Shown here one piece after another: positions 20,865-31,232 of a DNA stretch of 64,000 bases. Origin of the DNA: Lodderomyces elongisporus (Eukaryota > Ascomycota > Pichiomycetes > Serinales > Debaryomycetaceae); assembly GCF_030384665.1 (NCBI RefSeq), contig NC_083680.1:715001-779000 (forward strand), given 5' to 3'. The translations under genes were made by a program, and so were the position numbers. A model generated the notes under the pieces. It was not told the origin of the DNA, ran no database searches, and was given only the letters and a program-made list of their open reading frames with translations. The stretch's first letter is position 1. Every line of letters begins with the position of its first letter.

Positions 20865-22217
20865 TTATAAATAATATTACCACGTCTCTCTTACCCTACA
20901 GATAACCACGCCTTATCTTCCAAATTATCAACTCACTTATTATGCCCCCCTCCCCCCCAAAAAAAAAGAAGAAGAAGAAAGAAAAGAAAAAAGAAAAATT
21001 AACCACAACACTCCATGGAAACCAAAAAAATGCCAAAAAAAGCCAAAAAAAGCCAAAAAAAAGCCAAAAAAAACACACAAAAGAATAATCAATCACAAGT
21101 TCCAAGTACCAGAGAAACTGAAACAACAGCGGCATCTCTGACTCTATATTGCAAAAACAGAACATCATCAACCTTTTCCTTCTTTCTCCTTTTCCTCACC
21201 CTTCCCAACCGCCTTCGTTATCTCATAATTCATTATTCACAATCGGCATATGGACGCAAGTGAAGGCTCACGAAAATCCATATACATCAAATAGCCTCTA
21301 CTACATGCATTAAAAAAGCCATATTTGCCTTTTTGAACTATCAGACACCCACCTACATCAACTATGTGCAATAGATGTCAGGAAGTGCTCCACGACCCAC
21401 AACCCACAACCCACAACCCACAACCCACAACCTCTCTCTCTCTCACTCTTTTTTCTTTCCCTTTATAATGATAATGGTATTGGTTAAGTTAGGATATAAA
21501 CACTCGTATTCTTTCTATTGCCGACATCTTGCAATTGCGTGCATCTCTATAAAAAAAATGGCTAATCTCTTATCCTATAATTATAATTTTAATCACGCGA
21601 TTTTCTGTTTGTTGCTGTCCCCCCTCAATTATCCGTGGTTAAAGTCAGTGCTGTTTGCATTGGTAAAAGGCTCAAAGCACCCAGAAAGTAAATCTGTATA
21701 TCATAAATATATCTGCTACTTAACTTCTTAATCTCTACTATCTTCCTTCCTTTTAATATGACTGCTACTACTACTACTACTACTACTAAAAGAGTACATG
21801 CAACCGGCATTAATCTAGAAGTTAAAGTGAAATAGTCTTCAATTGGTTTACCGAAATTTACAGCACCAAAGCCGCACAATACAAATCATTTTTAATAAAA
21901 CCTTTTTTTTTAATTTTTTTTCTATTTATTATTTTTATTATTTTCACCAAGAGCGCGCGCTAACATGGGCTTCTTGCAATCTACTATATAGAAGATAACG
22001 CATCTTTGAAATAAGAAAAAGAGAAGTGAGAGCAAAAAAAAAAAAAAAAACACTTGAAACTCGACTATGAGAAACAAAAATAAAATATCCAAGAACCTAC
22101 TGCTCATCTTCTTTTCATCCTATCCTTCCCTCCTATTTCCCTTTCCTTACCCCCCCCCCCCCGCCCCCGCCCTCGCCCCTGCCACTTTATCATATACCAA
22201 AGATATATTACTGAAAT
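18162..22217. other. 4.06-kb low-complexity intergenic region (divergent promoters)
   Basis: No convincing gene was found on either strand; all frames are under 120 codons and low-complexity. Simple repeats in order: (TA)n at 18190-18226; a 7-bp TATTGTG repeat at about 18434-18500; (GTA)n at 18781-18815; TG/TA runs at 18955-18989; ATACATACAA repeats at 20511-20578; (CAA)n at 20691-20717 and 20831-20863; AAAAAAGCC repeats at 21025-21075; a CCCACAA repeat at about 21395-21432; (CTA)n at 21762-21788; and a C14 run plus CCGCCC repeats at 22150-22185, just before POP4. It must hold the promoters of the Gln/Asn-rich gene and POP4. Long regulatory regions or long 5' UTRs are one explanation, an unannotated non-coding RNA another. 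Confidence 0.6.
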
Positions 22218-23240
22218 ATGTCATCAGGCACAAACGAACTAGAACAACATCTCCTCACTCGATGTTATGACTCTTCGCACGAAATCTTACAACTCTTGGA
22301 ACTGCGGTACTCAGCCACCGGTGATCAGAAAAGTACCATATTCTTAAAACGAGGAACACCATCATCGCAAACACAAAAAAAACTAAATCTCCTACAACCT
22401 TCAACAACCACAGGACACCCTCCTTCCACGTCTTTGTCCAATTCTTCTTCTTCTTCTTCTTCTTCTTCTTCTTCTTTTAGACGCGACTTGCTCAAACGAC
22501 GAAAACAATCGACACGTGTTGACCTCAAACAATACATTTCCCAAACCCTTAAAAGCCAACGCAAATTAACCAAGAAAATTCAACACCTTCAACGCCAAAA
22601 CGTCAAATTCAATTTAAACCATCTACTACGTACATACAACATTCCACAATTTGAAAGTTTCCTCCATATGAATTCATTATGGCAAAGCTATATTCAAAGC
22701 TTACTAACGTACGACGGTAAATTCCAATTGCAAATCTCACAAATCGTTTCCAGGTTAGTCAATGCTGATTTTAATGGATGTTTCATAACGGTTTTGCAAT
22801 CGCGAAATACAAACCTCGTGGGGACGAGAGGCATAATTGTATGGGACGCACAACATCTGTTTATTATAGTTGCACCCCAGGGAAACCAAAGCAAAGAATG
22901 GTTTAGCAGCTTGGATGACAAAGGAAATGAGCAACCGGAAAGGAATCGCAAGAACAAAATATCAGCTTCTGATTTGGTAAGCGGATTCAAAGCTATACCC
23001 AAACAGCACACAATGTTTGGATTCGATATCATTGTTCCGCGCGATAAAAGGAAAGTTGGAGGCACACAGTCTCATCATGATATCAATGTTGATCAAGCCA
23101 ACAAAGATCAAACAGAAGAAAAAGAACCCGAACAACAAGAGACCATACCATTCACAATGATTGGCTCGAGGTTTGAAATCAGAAGCATTGACCGATCTTC
23201 GAAAAAATTTAAAAACCACTCAGTCGATAATATATTGTAA
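22218..23240 (+). CDS. POP4: RNase P/RNase MRP subunit Pop4 (Rpp29)
   Basis: 340 aa. The C-terminal half matches the Rpp29/Pop4 domain: QISQIVSRLVNADFNGCFITV, then VGTRGIIVWDAQHLFII and IPFTMIGSRFEIRSIDRSSK, the Sm-like barrel characteristic of this family. Pop4 is a core protein of nuclear RNase P (pre-tRNA 5' processing) and RNase MRP (pre-rRNA A3 cleavage). The N-terminal part carries a Ser run encoded by TTC/TCT repeats (nt 22441-22480) and a basic KR-rich segment. It is longer than the 279 aa of baker's yeast, mainly because of the Ser run and charged inserts near residues 240-310. It is convergent with SEC5, 203 bp apart, with AAT/AAC repeats between. Confidence 0.9.
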   Translation: MSSGTNELEQHLLTRCYDSSHEILQLLELRYSATGDQKSTIFLKRGTPSSQTQKKLNLLQPSTTTGHPPSTSLSNSSSSSSSSSSSFRRDLLKRRKQSTRVDLKQYISQTLKSQRKLTKKIQHLQRQNVKFNLNHLLRTYNIPQFESFLHMNSLWQSYIQSLLTYDGKFQLQISQIVSRLVNADFNGCFITVLQSRNTNLVGTRGIIVWDAQHLFIIVAPQGNQSKEWFSSLDDKGNEQPERNRKNKISASDLVSGFKAIPKQHTMFGFDIIVPRDKRKVGGTQSHHDINVDQANKDQTEEKEPEQQETIPFTMIGSRFEIRSIDRSSKKFKNHSVDNIL

Positions 23241-23443
23241 GCAAGTAAACCCACACTCAACGTATCAAGCAACCACTATATACAATGGCAACAACAAAAG
23301 AGGAAAGAAAAAAAGTCAAGAGCTCTAATAATAATAATAATAACAACAACAACAACAACAAGAGCAACTGACATTAAAGATCGATTTATAATATTAAAGT
23401 GTGATAATGGTGGTTAACATACCAACAAGCTTTTTATACTCCA

Positions 23444-26400
23444 TTAAAAACAATTAAATTGTATCGCCGTATTTTCCAAGCTCTCTTGCAACGCATCCTC
23501 TAAATCCGCGCCATTCAATCCCCTGCCATCTCCATCTGCTACTTCAATATTGGAGATCTCCTTCACAAGAACCTGGCTTAATTTCTTACATTTATTATCA
23601 AACTTTAATTGCTTCGATCGCTCAAATACCGCGGACAAAAAATAACAATCCAAAAGAAGATTCTTGACAATCCTTAAAGTAAAAAAGTGTTGATTATTCC
23701 GCACATTGCTCAACAAATCCTTCAAAAATAAATTTTGTAACTCGCTCAATAGTGTAACAAACATATTTTCACTCGTTAATGGCTTTATCCTATTCACGAG
23801 CTTAACGAAATGCAGCAAAACTTCATATATCATTGCATCAACTTTGGGTCTGGCATCTACAATCAATTTCAGATCCAGACGCAGTTTGTGGCCACCACCA
23901 TTTCCATAATCGTTGAATTTTGGATTGAGACGAGCAAAGAAATTTAACGTGAGTTTGGCGAAAAAAGCTTTTTCATTTTTTAAGATATCTTCAATGATTG
24001 TGACTCTAGCCTTCTCGATGACTTGAATCAACTCCAAGTTCTGCTCCCCCAAATTGGTCAGATAATGTTTATCAAACTCCTTAAGGAGTTTGTAATATGT
24101 AATTCTTGAAAGTTTATCAAAATTGTTCATACTCAAAACTTTGAAAATCTCCACATTATATTCAGCAGACTTGTGGAGCTTTTCATCATTGATATTTCTG
24201 TCAGTATCGTATTTTCTAATCATGGAATCAATAATAATCTTCAAAGTTCTCATAAACTGTATCTCGATACCCGTAAGCATTTGCTTGCTTGCATGTTTCG
24301 AAACAACATTAAACTCATTCCGAATGTCCTTCGAAGTAGTCCTCGTTTTGGTTACTTTGGAAATCTTCCGGATCATATATAATTGATAACATTCAACTAC
24401 ACTCATAAGCTTAGTGCACGAGCCATCCTTGGCATTATGCTTACCTTCAATTTTCCAGTCCTCCATCTCGCTAAATTGTAGACAATCGTTGACCCAAGTT
24501 GAACAAATGGCTTCCAAAATTTTGGTATTTATATGCAAAGACGAACTTTTCAAGCTTTTGAGTAAATTGTTGGTATTTGAATATCTGCTGACATTGCCCA
24601 ATGTACCCGCTAGATTTCCCAATTGTTGCATAAAATTATTCACCAGCACCTGGATTCTACCGAGATGATAGATTGTCGATAAGGAGTTTGCATAGCATGG
24701 AACAAAGCTTTTAAAGTATGACGGTTTCATTTCTTGGTTTTGCAATTTTCCTCCTTCCTTTACGTCACCATCAAACAAATGTGCCATAATAGATACAGCA
24801 CGATTCACCATATCTATAAACTGGTTCCGTATAACTCCATCAGGGTCTGCACCCAATCTGAAATAGTGCGTATAATTGTTTAAAAATTTCTCAGCTAATC
24901 GAAGAAACAATATTTCTAAATATTGAACAAAATTAACGAGAACTAGCCACGTCTCATTAACTAAACTCAAATCCAACAAATCATTACTGTCAAATGCTTC
25001 TTCAATCGCCAACAATTTGTCTTCGTAGCTTTTCACCAATTTTCTTTCTTCACTATATTTGTCGTACTTGTCCAAGATGTAATTGACATGCGATCCATCG
25101 CGCTTCTCTTTTGCTAAGGATTGTACGTAATCTGTTATTTTTTTTTGCATAAGCAAGAATTTGTTATCATACTTACGCACATGGTATTCGAAATCTTTAT
25201 CAATAATCTCAATTTGCTTAATGAGAAAATCCCTAACGGGTCCAATATGGATGTTGACACTACTCTTTTCTTGTTCGGAACCAAAACCAGAATCAGTTTT
25301 AGAACTTGACATTTTTGCCAAACTTTCAAGAAGTGCAGCAAATTTGTTACCGTCACCACTGGTCAGGTCCACAGTGTATTTACCATTCTTACCAACTTCG
25401 AAATCTAATGACAATAGCTCACCATGGACTTTGTTGCGGTACTGCTCTGCAATTGCATCCAACTCATGAAACACAGTAGTCATAAGAGTCAATTCAAAAC
25501 CATAATCATTTTGAGCTTTGTGTAAAGCATTTAAATCATTATTTTCACTCACTCCAGCGCCTGCTTTTGAGAACTGCTGTTGCTGCTGTTGCTGCTGTTG
25601 CTTAATTTTGCGCAGAATCCTATCTAGATAAATATCCTTCTCTCGTATATATCTATTATACGTGTCAATGAATTTGAAGTTGTCATTGTTTGTAAAGTGC
25701 TTGATCAACTCAGATGAAAGATTAAAGAAAAAATCATTATTCTTGACCAACTCAACAACTTTGCCGATTTTCTCTTCGCGTGTTCTATTATCGGAGATAG
25801 GTCTAATCATCAAATTTGTAGTGGTGATTAGATTATTCAAAGACAATTCTAACTCTGAGGACAATTCAAACAGACCCGATGCGCCAGTACTGATGATTCC
25901 TCCTGCACCTGCGCCTGCATTTGCACCAGCTTCCGATCCAGCTCCCGTTGAACCACCCAATTTGTGTCTTCGAGGGTTGAATACTTTTGAATTCTCTTTA
26001 TCTTGTCTAACTTTAGTTTTCTGATTAACAAACTCCGTGAGAGACCTATCAATGACTTGTTTACAATCAATAAAGCTGTCAAAATTATCATCTATTGAAT
26101 CCTTCAAGTCGTCTGTGTGCATTCGAATATTATTTTCCAAAGTCTTCAAAGAGTTTCCTAGTGCCTCTAATGAGTCTCCTCCATGAACAGTGGTCAAAAA
26201 TCTATATGAGCTAAACTCCTGTGAGCTTATAAGGTACTGTGACACTTTTGGGTCGGTTGGAGTTTCTACAACTTGCTTACGTATCAAGTCTTGGATAACA
26301 TTGGACCCTCTCCCTTTCAATGGATCTTCGGGGTCTGGTTGTCGGTGACGTGATATAGATACCGCACTTTCATTACCCAAACTTTGAAGGTCGTCTAGTA

Positions 26401-26569
26401 ATTTGTATTGCTCTTCCTCCTTAATATCTAGTTTCGGAAATGCGGTTATTGAGCCGAGCTCTAAACTTGGTTGGTCAATATGCAAGACATCACTTCGTTG
26501 TGTAGGTTTAGTTGTTCGTAAGCCGTATATGGCTTGAAGCTCATTATCAGATAGTTCCACCGACAACAT
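23444..26569 (-). CDS. SEC5: Exocyst subunit Sec5
   Basis: 1041 aa from the ATG at 26567-26569. The N-terminus (SDNELQAIYGL) and the following DPEDPL, FLTTVHGGDSLEALGNSL and DNFDSFIDCKQVID segments follow the Sec5 pattern, and the rest is the all-helical rod expected of exocyst subunits. Sec5 is part of the eight-subunit tether that docks secretory vesicles at the plasma membrane at sites of growth. Length is close to 971 aa in baker's yeast. Two low-complexity inserts are visible: a Gly/Ala-rich segment (nt about 25890-25945) and a Gln run encoded by CTG/TTG on the plus strand (nt 25573-25602). No catalytic motif is expected. Confidence 0.82.
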   Translation of the reverse strand: MLSVELSDNELQAIYGLRTTKPTQRSDVLHIDQPSLELGSITAFPKLDIKEEEQYKLLDDLQSLGNESAVSISRHRQPDPEDPLKGRGSNVIQDLIRKQVVETPTDPKVSQYLISSQEFSSYRFLTTVHGGDSLEALGNSLKTLENNIRMHTDDLKDSIDDNFDSFIDCKQVIDRSLTEFVNQKTKVRQDKENSKVFNPRRHKLGGSTGAGSEAGANAGAGAGGIISTGASGLFELSSELELSLNNLITTTNLMIRPISDNRTREEKIGKVVELVKNNDFFFNLSSELIKHFTNNDNFKFIDTYNRYIREKDIYLDRILRKIKQQQQQQQQQFSKAGAGVSENNDLNALHKAQNDYGFELTLMTTVFHELDAIAEQYRNKVHGELLSLDFEVGKNGKYTVDLTSGDGNKFAALLESLAKMSSSKTDSGFGSEQEKSSVNIHIGPVRDFLIKQIEIIDKDFEYHVRKYDNKFLLMQKKITDYVQSLAKEKRDGSHVNYILDKYDKYSEERKLVKSYEDKLLAIEEAFDSNDLLDLSLVNETWLVLVNFVQYLEILFLRLAEKFLNNYTHYFRLGADPDGVIRNQFIDMVNRAVSIMAHLFDGDVKEGGKLQNQEMKPSYFKSFVPCYANSLSTIYHLGRIQVLVNNFMQQLGNLAGTLGNVSRYSNTNNLLKSLKSSSLHINTKILEAICSTWVNDCLQFSEMEDWKIEGKHNAKDGSCTKLMSVVECYQLYMIRKISKVTKTRTTSKDIRNEFNVVSKHASKQMLTGIEIQFMRTLKIIIDSMIRKYDTDRNINDEKLHKSAEYNVEIFKVLSMNNFDKLSRITYYKLLKEFDKHYLTNLGEQNLELIQVIEKARVTIIEDILKNEKAFFAKLTLNFFARLNPKFNDYGNGGGHKLRLDLKLIVDARPKVDAMIYEVLLHFVKLVNRIKPLTSENMFVTLLSELQNLFLKDLLSNVRNNQHFFTLRIVKNLLLDCYFLSAVFERSKQLKFDNKCKKLSQVLVKEISNIEVADGDGRGLNGADLEDALQESLENTAIQFNCF

Positions 26570-26977
26570 CAATTAGACATATATCTGAAAGAATAAGTTG
26601 ACAAAATGGCAGTTGGGATGAGTAGGGAGATTGTGATGGCCGTTGTAGTATTAATATACTAATATAGGTATTTTGTAGATTGATGGGTAGAAAAAAAAAA
26701 GGAGAAACTCAAACACTGTAAATACAAGTCAATATGGAACTTTTGGTGTCATGGTTGATATTTTTAATCAAACACACGTAGTTTCGTTATAGAGTGTAAT
26801 ATATGCTACCTATCATTTTTATAATCACGTGACCATAATGGTTAAATGTGCTATTTGTTTATATATATATTTACACTAGACTATATTGTCCGATACTTAT
26901 TATGTTTTAATCTATACAGTAAATCAATGATGAAGTTTTTTTTTTTTATTTTTTTTTTATTATCTCGATCTGCATTT
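26570..26977. promoter_or_regulatory. SEC5 upstream region
   Basis: 408 bp. An ATCACGTGAC palindrome lies at 26824-26833, about 255 bp upstream of the SEC5 start and oriented identically on both strands; it matches the Cbf1-type RTCACGTG core. T runs at 26937-26959 adjoin the 3' end of the REB1-like gene. Confidence 0.5.
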
Positions 26978-28477
26978 CTATGTTACAGAATGTACTTTTT
27001 CCAATTCAGAGAGCCTATTATTAATCATTTTTTGAAAGTCATGTTCAGATGCTTTATCATCACTGGCTCTCTGCAATATCAAGGCGTTTTCAAAGTCCTC
27101 TTTAGTCCATCTTATTCCAGCTGGTCTTTCCTTTGTATATTTCTTCACAATTTTCTTCCACTTGATATCATTCATTGATAGCACTTTCAGTTTCTTGATT
27201 TGCTTCAAAAGCCAGACTATATCATCTTGACCCATTCCCGGTTTTGAAATCACGCTTGATTTTTCATTTAGCTTAAGCCATTTGTATCTACATTGTATTC
27301 TAGATCTGACACCATTCATTTTCTCACTAACAATGGTCCAATTGACATCCTTTGCATTTGGGATCCATATGGGATTAGAGTCAGAAATGGAGTTAGTATC
27401 ATCGTTAATGTTTTTGTTTTTGTCCTTGTTTTCGTCCATAGTGTTGCCGTTGTTTTCATCATTATAATCCAGGTCCTTCAAAGTGTATATCATTTCATTG
27501 ACAATTGTTATCAATTTTTGTTCTTCATCAGGTGACCATCTTTTCTTGGCTCTAGTGGTTCCACACTTGATGTAATTACGCCAACGGTCCCTGCAATCTT
27601 CTGGCATTCTTCCCAAAAGTTCACCAATTTGTTTCCATTTACCAGGATGCACTAATGCCAATTCCTTCAATTTTTCATCGTCCTGCTCAGACCATTTTGC
27701 ACGCAAATCAAAAATGTGATACCGTCGTCTCACGTGTTTGTAAACACTCGATTTCGATCTGTATGGAAAAATTTTATATATATTCTTCCAAAAGCTATCA
27801 ACTTTGCGCTCTTCGCTCCAAATTCGTTCACATAGTTGCTGTCTCGTCCAATTATTATTGAAATAACATACCCCATTCAAGTAACTGTCAATGATATCAT
27901 CTTCCATTGATGAGAACGGTCGCGACTTCTTATTGTCCTCAACCTGTACTTTCTGTGATTCATACCATTCTTCGGCCCTTTTGGATGCAATAGACACAAG
28001 CTCATCAATTCCTATTACGTTCCTGTAACTGTTTTTGAGAAATTGCTCTCTAGAGATGGTATAGTTTTCAACATTCTCGTTTGTCTTGCTAATTTTATTT
28101 GTTTCATTTGTTTTGTTGTTGTTGTTGTTGTTGTTGTTGTTACTCTCTTCAATAACATCACCCACCTTTAATGTTTTAGCGTTGCTACGAAGTACGCCAT
28201 TTTTCTTTACGGTGGCTGACTTGTTAGCCTCAAGCTTAGCTCCATGCTCCAATCCCAATTCTTCATTCAATAAGTCAACATTGTTCGGCTTCATAGATTT
28301 TCCGTCATGAAACAAATCATTGTGTGCCATTAGCCCATCTGATTTTGATTTCGATGCCTGAAGTTGAGACGATGATCGTACTTTTCGTCTTTTGCTTTCA
28401 TGAGGCTTGACTGTCATCTCTTGTATACTTAGCTTTTGTTTCTTACGCCGTTTATTCTTGTCGTTATGACCAACCAT
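26978..28477 (-). CDS. REB1: Myb-type DNA-binding protein, Reb1/Nsi1 family
   Basis: 499 aa. The N-terminal third is basic and disordered (KRRKKQKLS, ESKRRKVRSS, an Asn run at nt about 28110-28141). The central and C-terminal part has Myb/SANT repeats: KWSEQDDEKLKELALVHPGK followed by WKQIGELLGRMPEDCRDRWR, then KRWSPDEEQKLITIV with a divergent partner NWTIVSEKMNGVRSRIQCRY. This arrangement, with the preceding WTRQQLCERIW segment, is that of Reb1, a general regulatory factor that excludes nucleosomes and terminates Pol I at rDNA, and of its paralogue Nsi1. Species outside the whole-genome duplication have one such gene, so REB1 is the natural name. An Asn/Asp insert separates the helices of the second repeat. 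Confidence 0.8.
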   Translation of the reverse strand: MVGHNDKNKRRKKQKLSIQEMTVKPHESKRRKVRSSSQLQASKSKSDGLMAHNDLFHDGKSMKPNNVDLLNEELGLEHGAKLEANKSATVKKNGVLRSNAKTLKVGDVIEESNNNNNNNNNKTNETNKISKTNENVENYTISREQFLKNSYRNVIGIDELVSIASKRAEEWYESQKVQVEDNKKSRPFSSMEDDIIDSYLNGVCYFNNNWTRQQLCERIWSEERKVDSFWKNIYKIFPYRSKSSVYKHVRRRYHIFDLRAKWSEQDDEKLKELALVHPGKWKQIGELLGRMPEDCRDRWRNYIKCGTTRAKKRWSPDEEQKLITIVNEMIYTLKDLDYNDENNGNTMDENKDKNKNINDDTNSISDSNPIWIPNAKDVNWTIVSEKMNGVRSRIQCRYKWLKLNEKSSVISKPGMGQDDIVWLLKQIKKLKVLSMNDIKWKKIVKKYTKERPAGIRWTKEDFENALILQRASDDKASEHDFQKMINNRLSELEKVHSVT

Positions 28478-28842
28478 ATCTCTCTCTCTTTCTCTTTTGT
28501 TTTTTTTTTGTTTTTTTTTTTCTTCCTCAATTTCTATTGAAATTCTGGCAAACCTCTCTTACTTCCTACAAGAATTCTGCGTGAGATTGATGCCCTTTGG
28601 TGTTTTTCATGACATGCAACTTTCCTTTCTCCCTTTGAAATATTTATCACACAAACACAGTTTTCAATTTTTTTCTTTCTTTTTTTTTTTTTGTAGAAGA
28701 TAATATTTGTTTTCATGAGTACTGAGTAACAAAAGCAAATGTATCTAGATTGGTTTCTTCCTCGATATTGAATATCGAAAGCACCTACCAAAGACTAATT
28801 CTTCCAATTTACATAATTATATACACATAGACACCTACAACA
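28478..28842. other. Divergent promoter region between REB1-like and CCZ1-like genes
   Basis: About 365 bp with a (CT)n run directly upstream of the REB1-like ATG, T runs at 28500-28520 and 28675-28692, and AT-rich sequence before the plus-strand gene. No specific factor site was recognised. Confidence 0.45.
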
Positions 28843-28857
28843 ATGACATTAGCATGA
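28843..28857 (+). promoter_or_regulatory. Four-codon upstream ORF overlapping the CCZ1-like start codon
   Basis: ATG ACA TTA GCA TGA. The stop codon TGA shares two bases with the main ATG at 28854, an ATGA overlap in a different frame. If the transcript starts upstream, scanning ribosomes meet this ATG first, and the main product would need leaky scanning or short back-stepping reinitiation. Confidence 0.6.
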
Positions 28858-31232
28858 GCAGCTATTTTAGTTTTTTTAGTCAATTGAACCGGTCAGAGAT
28901 CAAGAGAAGTAGTACTGGTAATGGTATAGAGCATTTTGACCACGAAGAAGAATCTTTACCGTGTCAGATTCAATACATTTGCGTCTTCACCACAGCAACG
29001 AAAAACGACGAAAGGGGCAATAACAACGATGATGCTGGTGCATCTGAGAAATCTAGTCAAGATGCTTTGACCCGTATACTAGTATTCGTGGAAAACGATG
29101 ATGGAACCATATCAAGTTTGCTACGGAAACAATTTGAAGAGCGATTACCGGGTTTACTTCAAGGGGTCGGTGGCTTTTTGCAACAGTTTGACGGAGTACA
29201 ACAATATGACACATATAAACATGGAGATGGAAAGGGAGATGGTTATGGAGTCCAAAAAAGCAGATGCCTTGCAGAACCTCTCATTATCAAGTCAAAGAGT
29301 AACACATTAATTGTTTTGGAATTAGAAAATGACCATTTTTTTGTATGCTCAGTATCATCGACAAATAGCCCCGCTATCCACCAGTTACAACATCTCGTTT
29401 ACGGATACCAACAAAGGTTTACTTTCTCACAAAAGCCACTTTCAGTGTTGCGACAAACTTTGGATTCAAACGTGCTTGCCGACACATTGGACGTCTATTG
29501 GAAAAGCTTTCTTATAGCATTCAATAAAGGACATCACGAAGTTGAGGGAATTAGGTGGTTAAATTCTTTAAACAGAGCGGGAGCTTTGCTTGGGTTTAGC
29601 AACACTTCCAAACCCGCATATAAGCAATCTTCTATGAGAGCACCACAAAATATCATGGAAGAAATAGCCACGAGCTTGAGATCTATGCAAATAGTTCCAC
29701 ATGGTCTTATTGTTTCAAGCTTGGACGAAACCGAAATCAGTAAGTATGGATTTGTGAACTGCCATAGCGTAACTTCAAAATTTTCCAGAGATACGTTAGT
29801 AGATGTTTATCGTTACTTAGAATACGAAGTCCCTGTTTTTTCAAAGGTCAAACTGAAAATGAATCTGGAACTGAAATTGAGACTGAAATTGAGACTGAAA
29901 CTGAGACTGAAACTGAAATTGAACCAGAAACCAGACTTAAAACTGAGACAGGTTGCTACTGGTGATAGAACTAATTTAGACAATAGTAGTGAGGGATATT
30001 CCCTGTATAATCCATTGCATTTGGCCGGTAATCTTTTGACGATGCCCATATATAGTGTGTCAGAGTACATTTCACAACGGGGCATAAATGATGCACACAC
30101 CAACGTTTACGAGGAAACAAACAACAATGAAAACAATATTCAGGCTTCTAATTGGTCGTTGGTTCCATCTTTTTTGAGATCAACAGGTACAGGTTCTGAA
30201 CCTCTAGCCACACACGAAGCGCATACAACTATGGGGAGATGTTACTTCCTAGAAAGTGACAACAACCACGAGAATGCTAATCAAGATGCAGAAGGAGAAC
30301 AAGAGGAAGAACAAGTGGAAGAACAAGTGGAGGAGGAGGAGCTGGAGGCGCAGGAAAATCACGATTCTGATGATCAGGGGTGCTTTTTTTTCGATGAAGC
30401 ATCAGAGAGTGGGTCTCTCAAGGTCGTTTACATCCTGGATTATGAAGGTATTGTAATGAAATGTGGACTTCTCACTTTTGTCAAAAAGAAAATTGCAATA
30501 TCACTCATTTACGAGGACCCAGAGCTTGAAGTGCTCAACTTGAATAATTTTTGTAATCAGCTCAAAACTTTTGTTTTAGATGATCTCGTTGATGAAGTTG
30601 AAAGTACTTTTGGATATGGTAGTAGTATAAGCAAGAGCAATTTAAGCCATAGCTTCAATTCCGTGCAGTCCTTGACTTTTGCGCAGATAGCCGCGAATTT
30701 AGAGGATGGTTTCTCATACATTATTTACGACGAGCCTAGAAATTGTTACCAGACATCTCTATCTTTCTTACCATTTGACGTATTGGAGAAAAAAACAGTC
30801 TACCATATTCATGATCAACTATACAAAACAATTGGACCTTTAGTTGAGAAGTGGAAGCTCCTGCAGAAGACACAACGAGTTAACGAGTTTTTTCATAAAT
30901 TTTCAACAGATAGTGGGAACGATTGGATAGTTTACTATGTGAAGCATGGTCTGAAAGTTATCGTCGTTGTCAAAAAGCAGAGTAAAACCTGCAAAAATAC
31001 TCTCTACAGAGACACAAGTACTTCTGTGCAAGTTGACAAATCACTTTTAAACCAAATGAGTGGCACAATTTCGAATTACGCGAATTTAGGATTCTTGCTT
31101 AACTTGAGTGATGATGTCAAGTATTGGCTAGGCATGATTATCGAAAACTCCGAGTTTGATGAAAGAGTCGACAACAATGATGAACACGGAATCGCAATTG
31201 ACACGGAAAGCAGTATTGAAAACATAAATTAA
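28854..31232 (+). CDS. CCZ1: Probable Ccz1-like longin-domain protein
   Basis: 792 aa. The N-terminal region reads like an HPS/Ccz1 longin domain: a strand IQYICVFTT, later TLIVLELENDHFFVCSVSS, then a linker to DTLDVYWKSFLIAFN. Ccz1 pairs with Mon1 as the GEF that activates the Rab7 protein Ypt7 on late endosomes and vacuoles. The middle has a Lys/Leu run of KLRLKLRLK type (nt about 29850-29945) and an acidic Glu run (nt 30290-30355), both simple-sequence expansions. The C-terminal third (YILDYEGIVMKCGLL, SFLPFDVLEKK) could be the later longin modules. The assignment rests on architecture and length (baker's yeast Ccz1 is about 704 aa) and is tentative. This is the last ordinary gene before the repeat array. 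Confidence 0.5.
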   Translation: MSSYFSFFSQLNRSEIKRSSTGNGIEHFDHEEESLPCQIQYICVFTTATKNDERGNNNDDAGASEKSSQDALTRILVFVENDDGTISSLLRKQFEERLPGLLQGVGGFLQQFDGVQQYDTYKHGDGKGDGYGVQKSRCLAEPLIIKSKSNTLIVLELENDHFFVCSVSSTNSPAIHQLQHLVYGYQQRFTFSQKPLSVLRQTLDSNVLADTLDVYWKSFLIAFNKGHHEVEGIRWLNSLNRAGALLGFSNTSKPAYKQSSMRAPQNIMEEIATSLRSMQIVPHGLIVSSLDETEISKYGFVNCHSVTSKFSRDTLVDVYRYLEYEVPVFSKVKLKMNLELKLRLKLRLKLRLKLKLNQKPDLKLRQVATGDRTNLDNSSEGYSLYNPLHLAGNLLTMPIYSVSEYISQRGINDAHTNVYEETNNNENNIQASNWSLVPSFLRSTGTGSEPLATHEAHTTMGRCYFLESDNNHENANQDAEGEQEEEQVEEQVEEEELEAQENHDSDDQGCFFFDEASESGSLKVVYILDYEGIVMKCGLLTFVKKKIAISLIYEDPELEVLNLNNFCNQLKTFVLDDLVDEVESTFGYGSSISKSNLSHSFNSVQSLTFAQIAANLEDGFSYIIYDEPRNCYQTSLSFLPFDVLEKKTVYHIHDQLYKTIGPLVEKWKLLQKTQRVNEFFHKFSTDSGNDWIVYYVKHGLKVIVVVKKQSKTCKNTLYRDTSTSVQVDKSLLNQMSGTISNYANLGFLLNLSDDVKYWLGMIIENSEFDERVDNNDEHGIAIDTESSIENIN

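Noticed and set aside
21375..21731. 118-codon plus-strand frame in the 4-kb spacer
   Set aside because: It begins in a CCCACAA repeat and continues through pyrimidine runs; no motif or start context supports it.
26570..26572. SEC5 start one codon earlier
   Set aside because: The codon is TTG; the ATG at 26567-26569 is the natural start.
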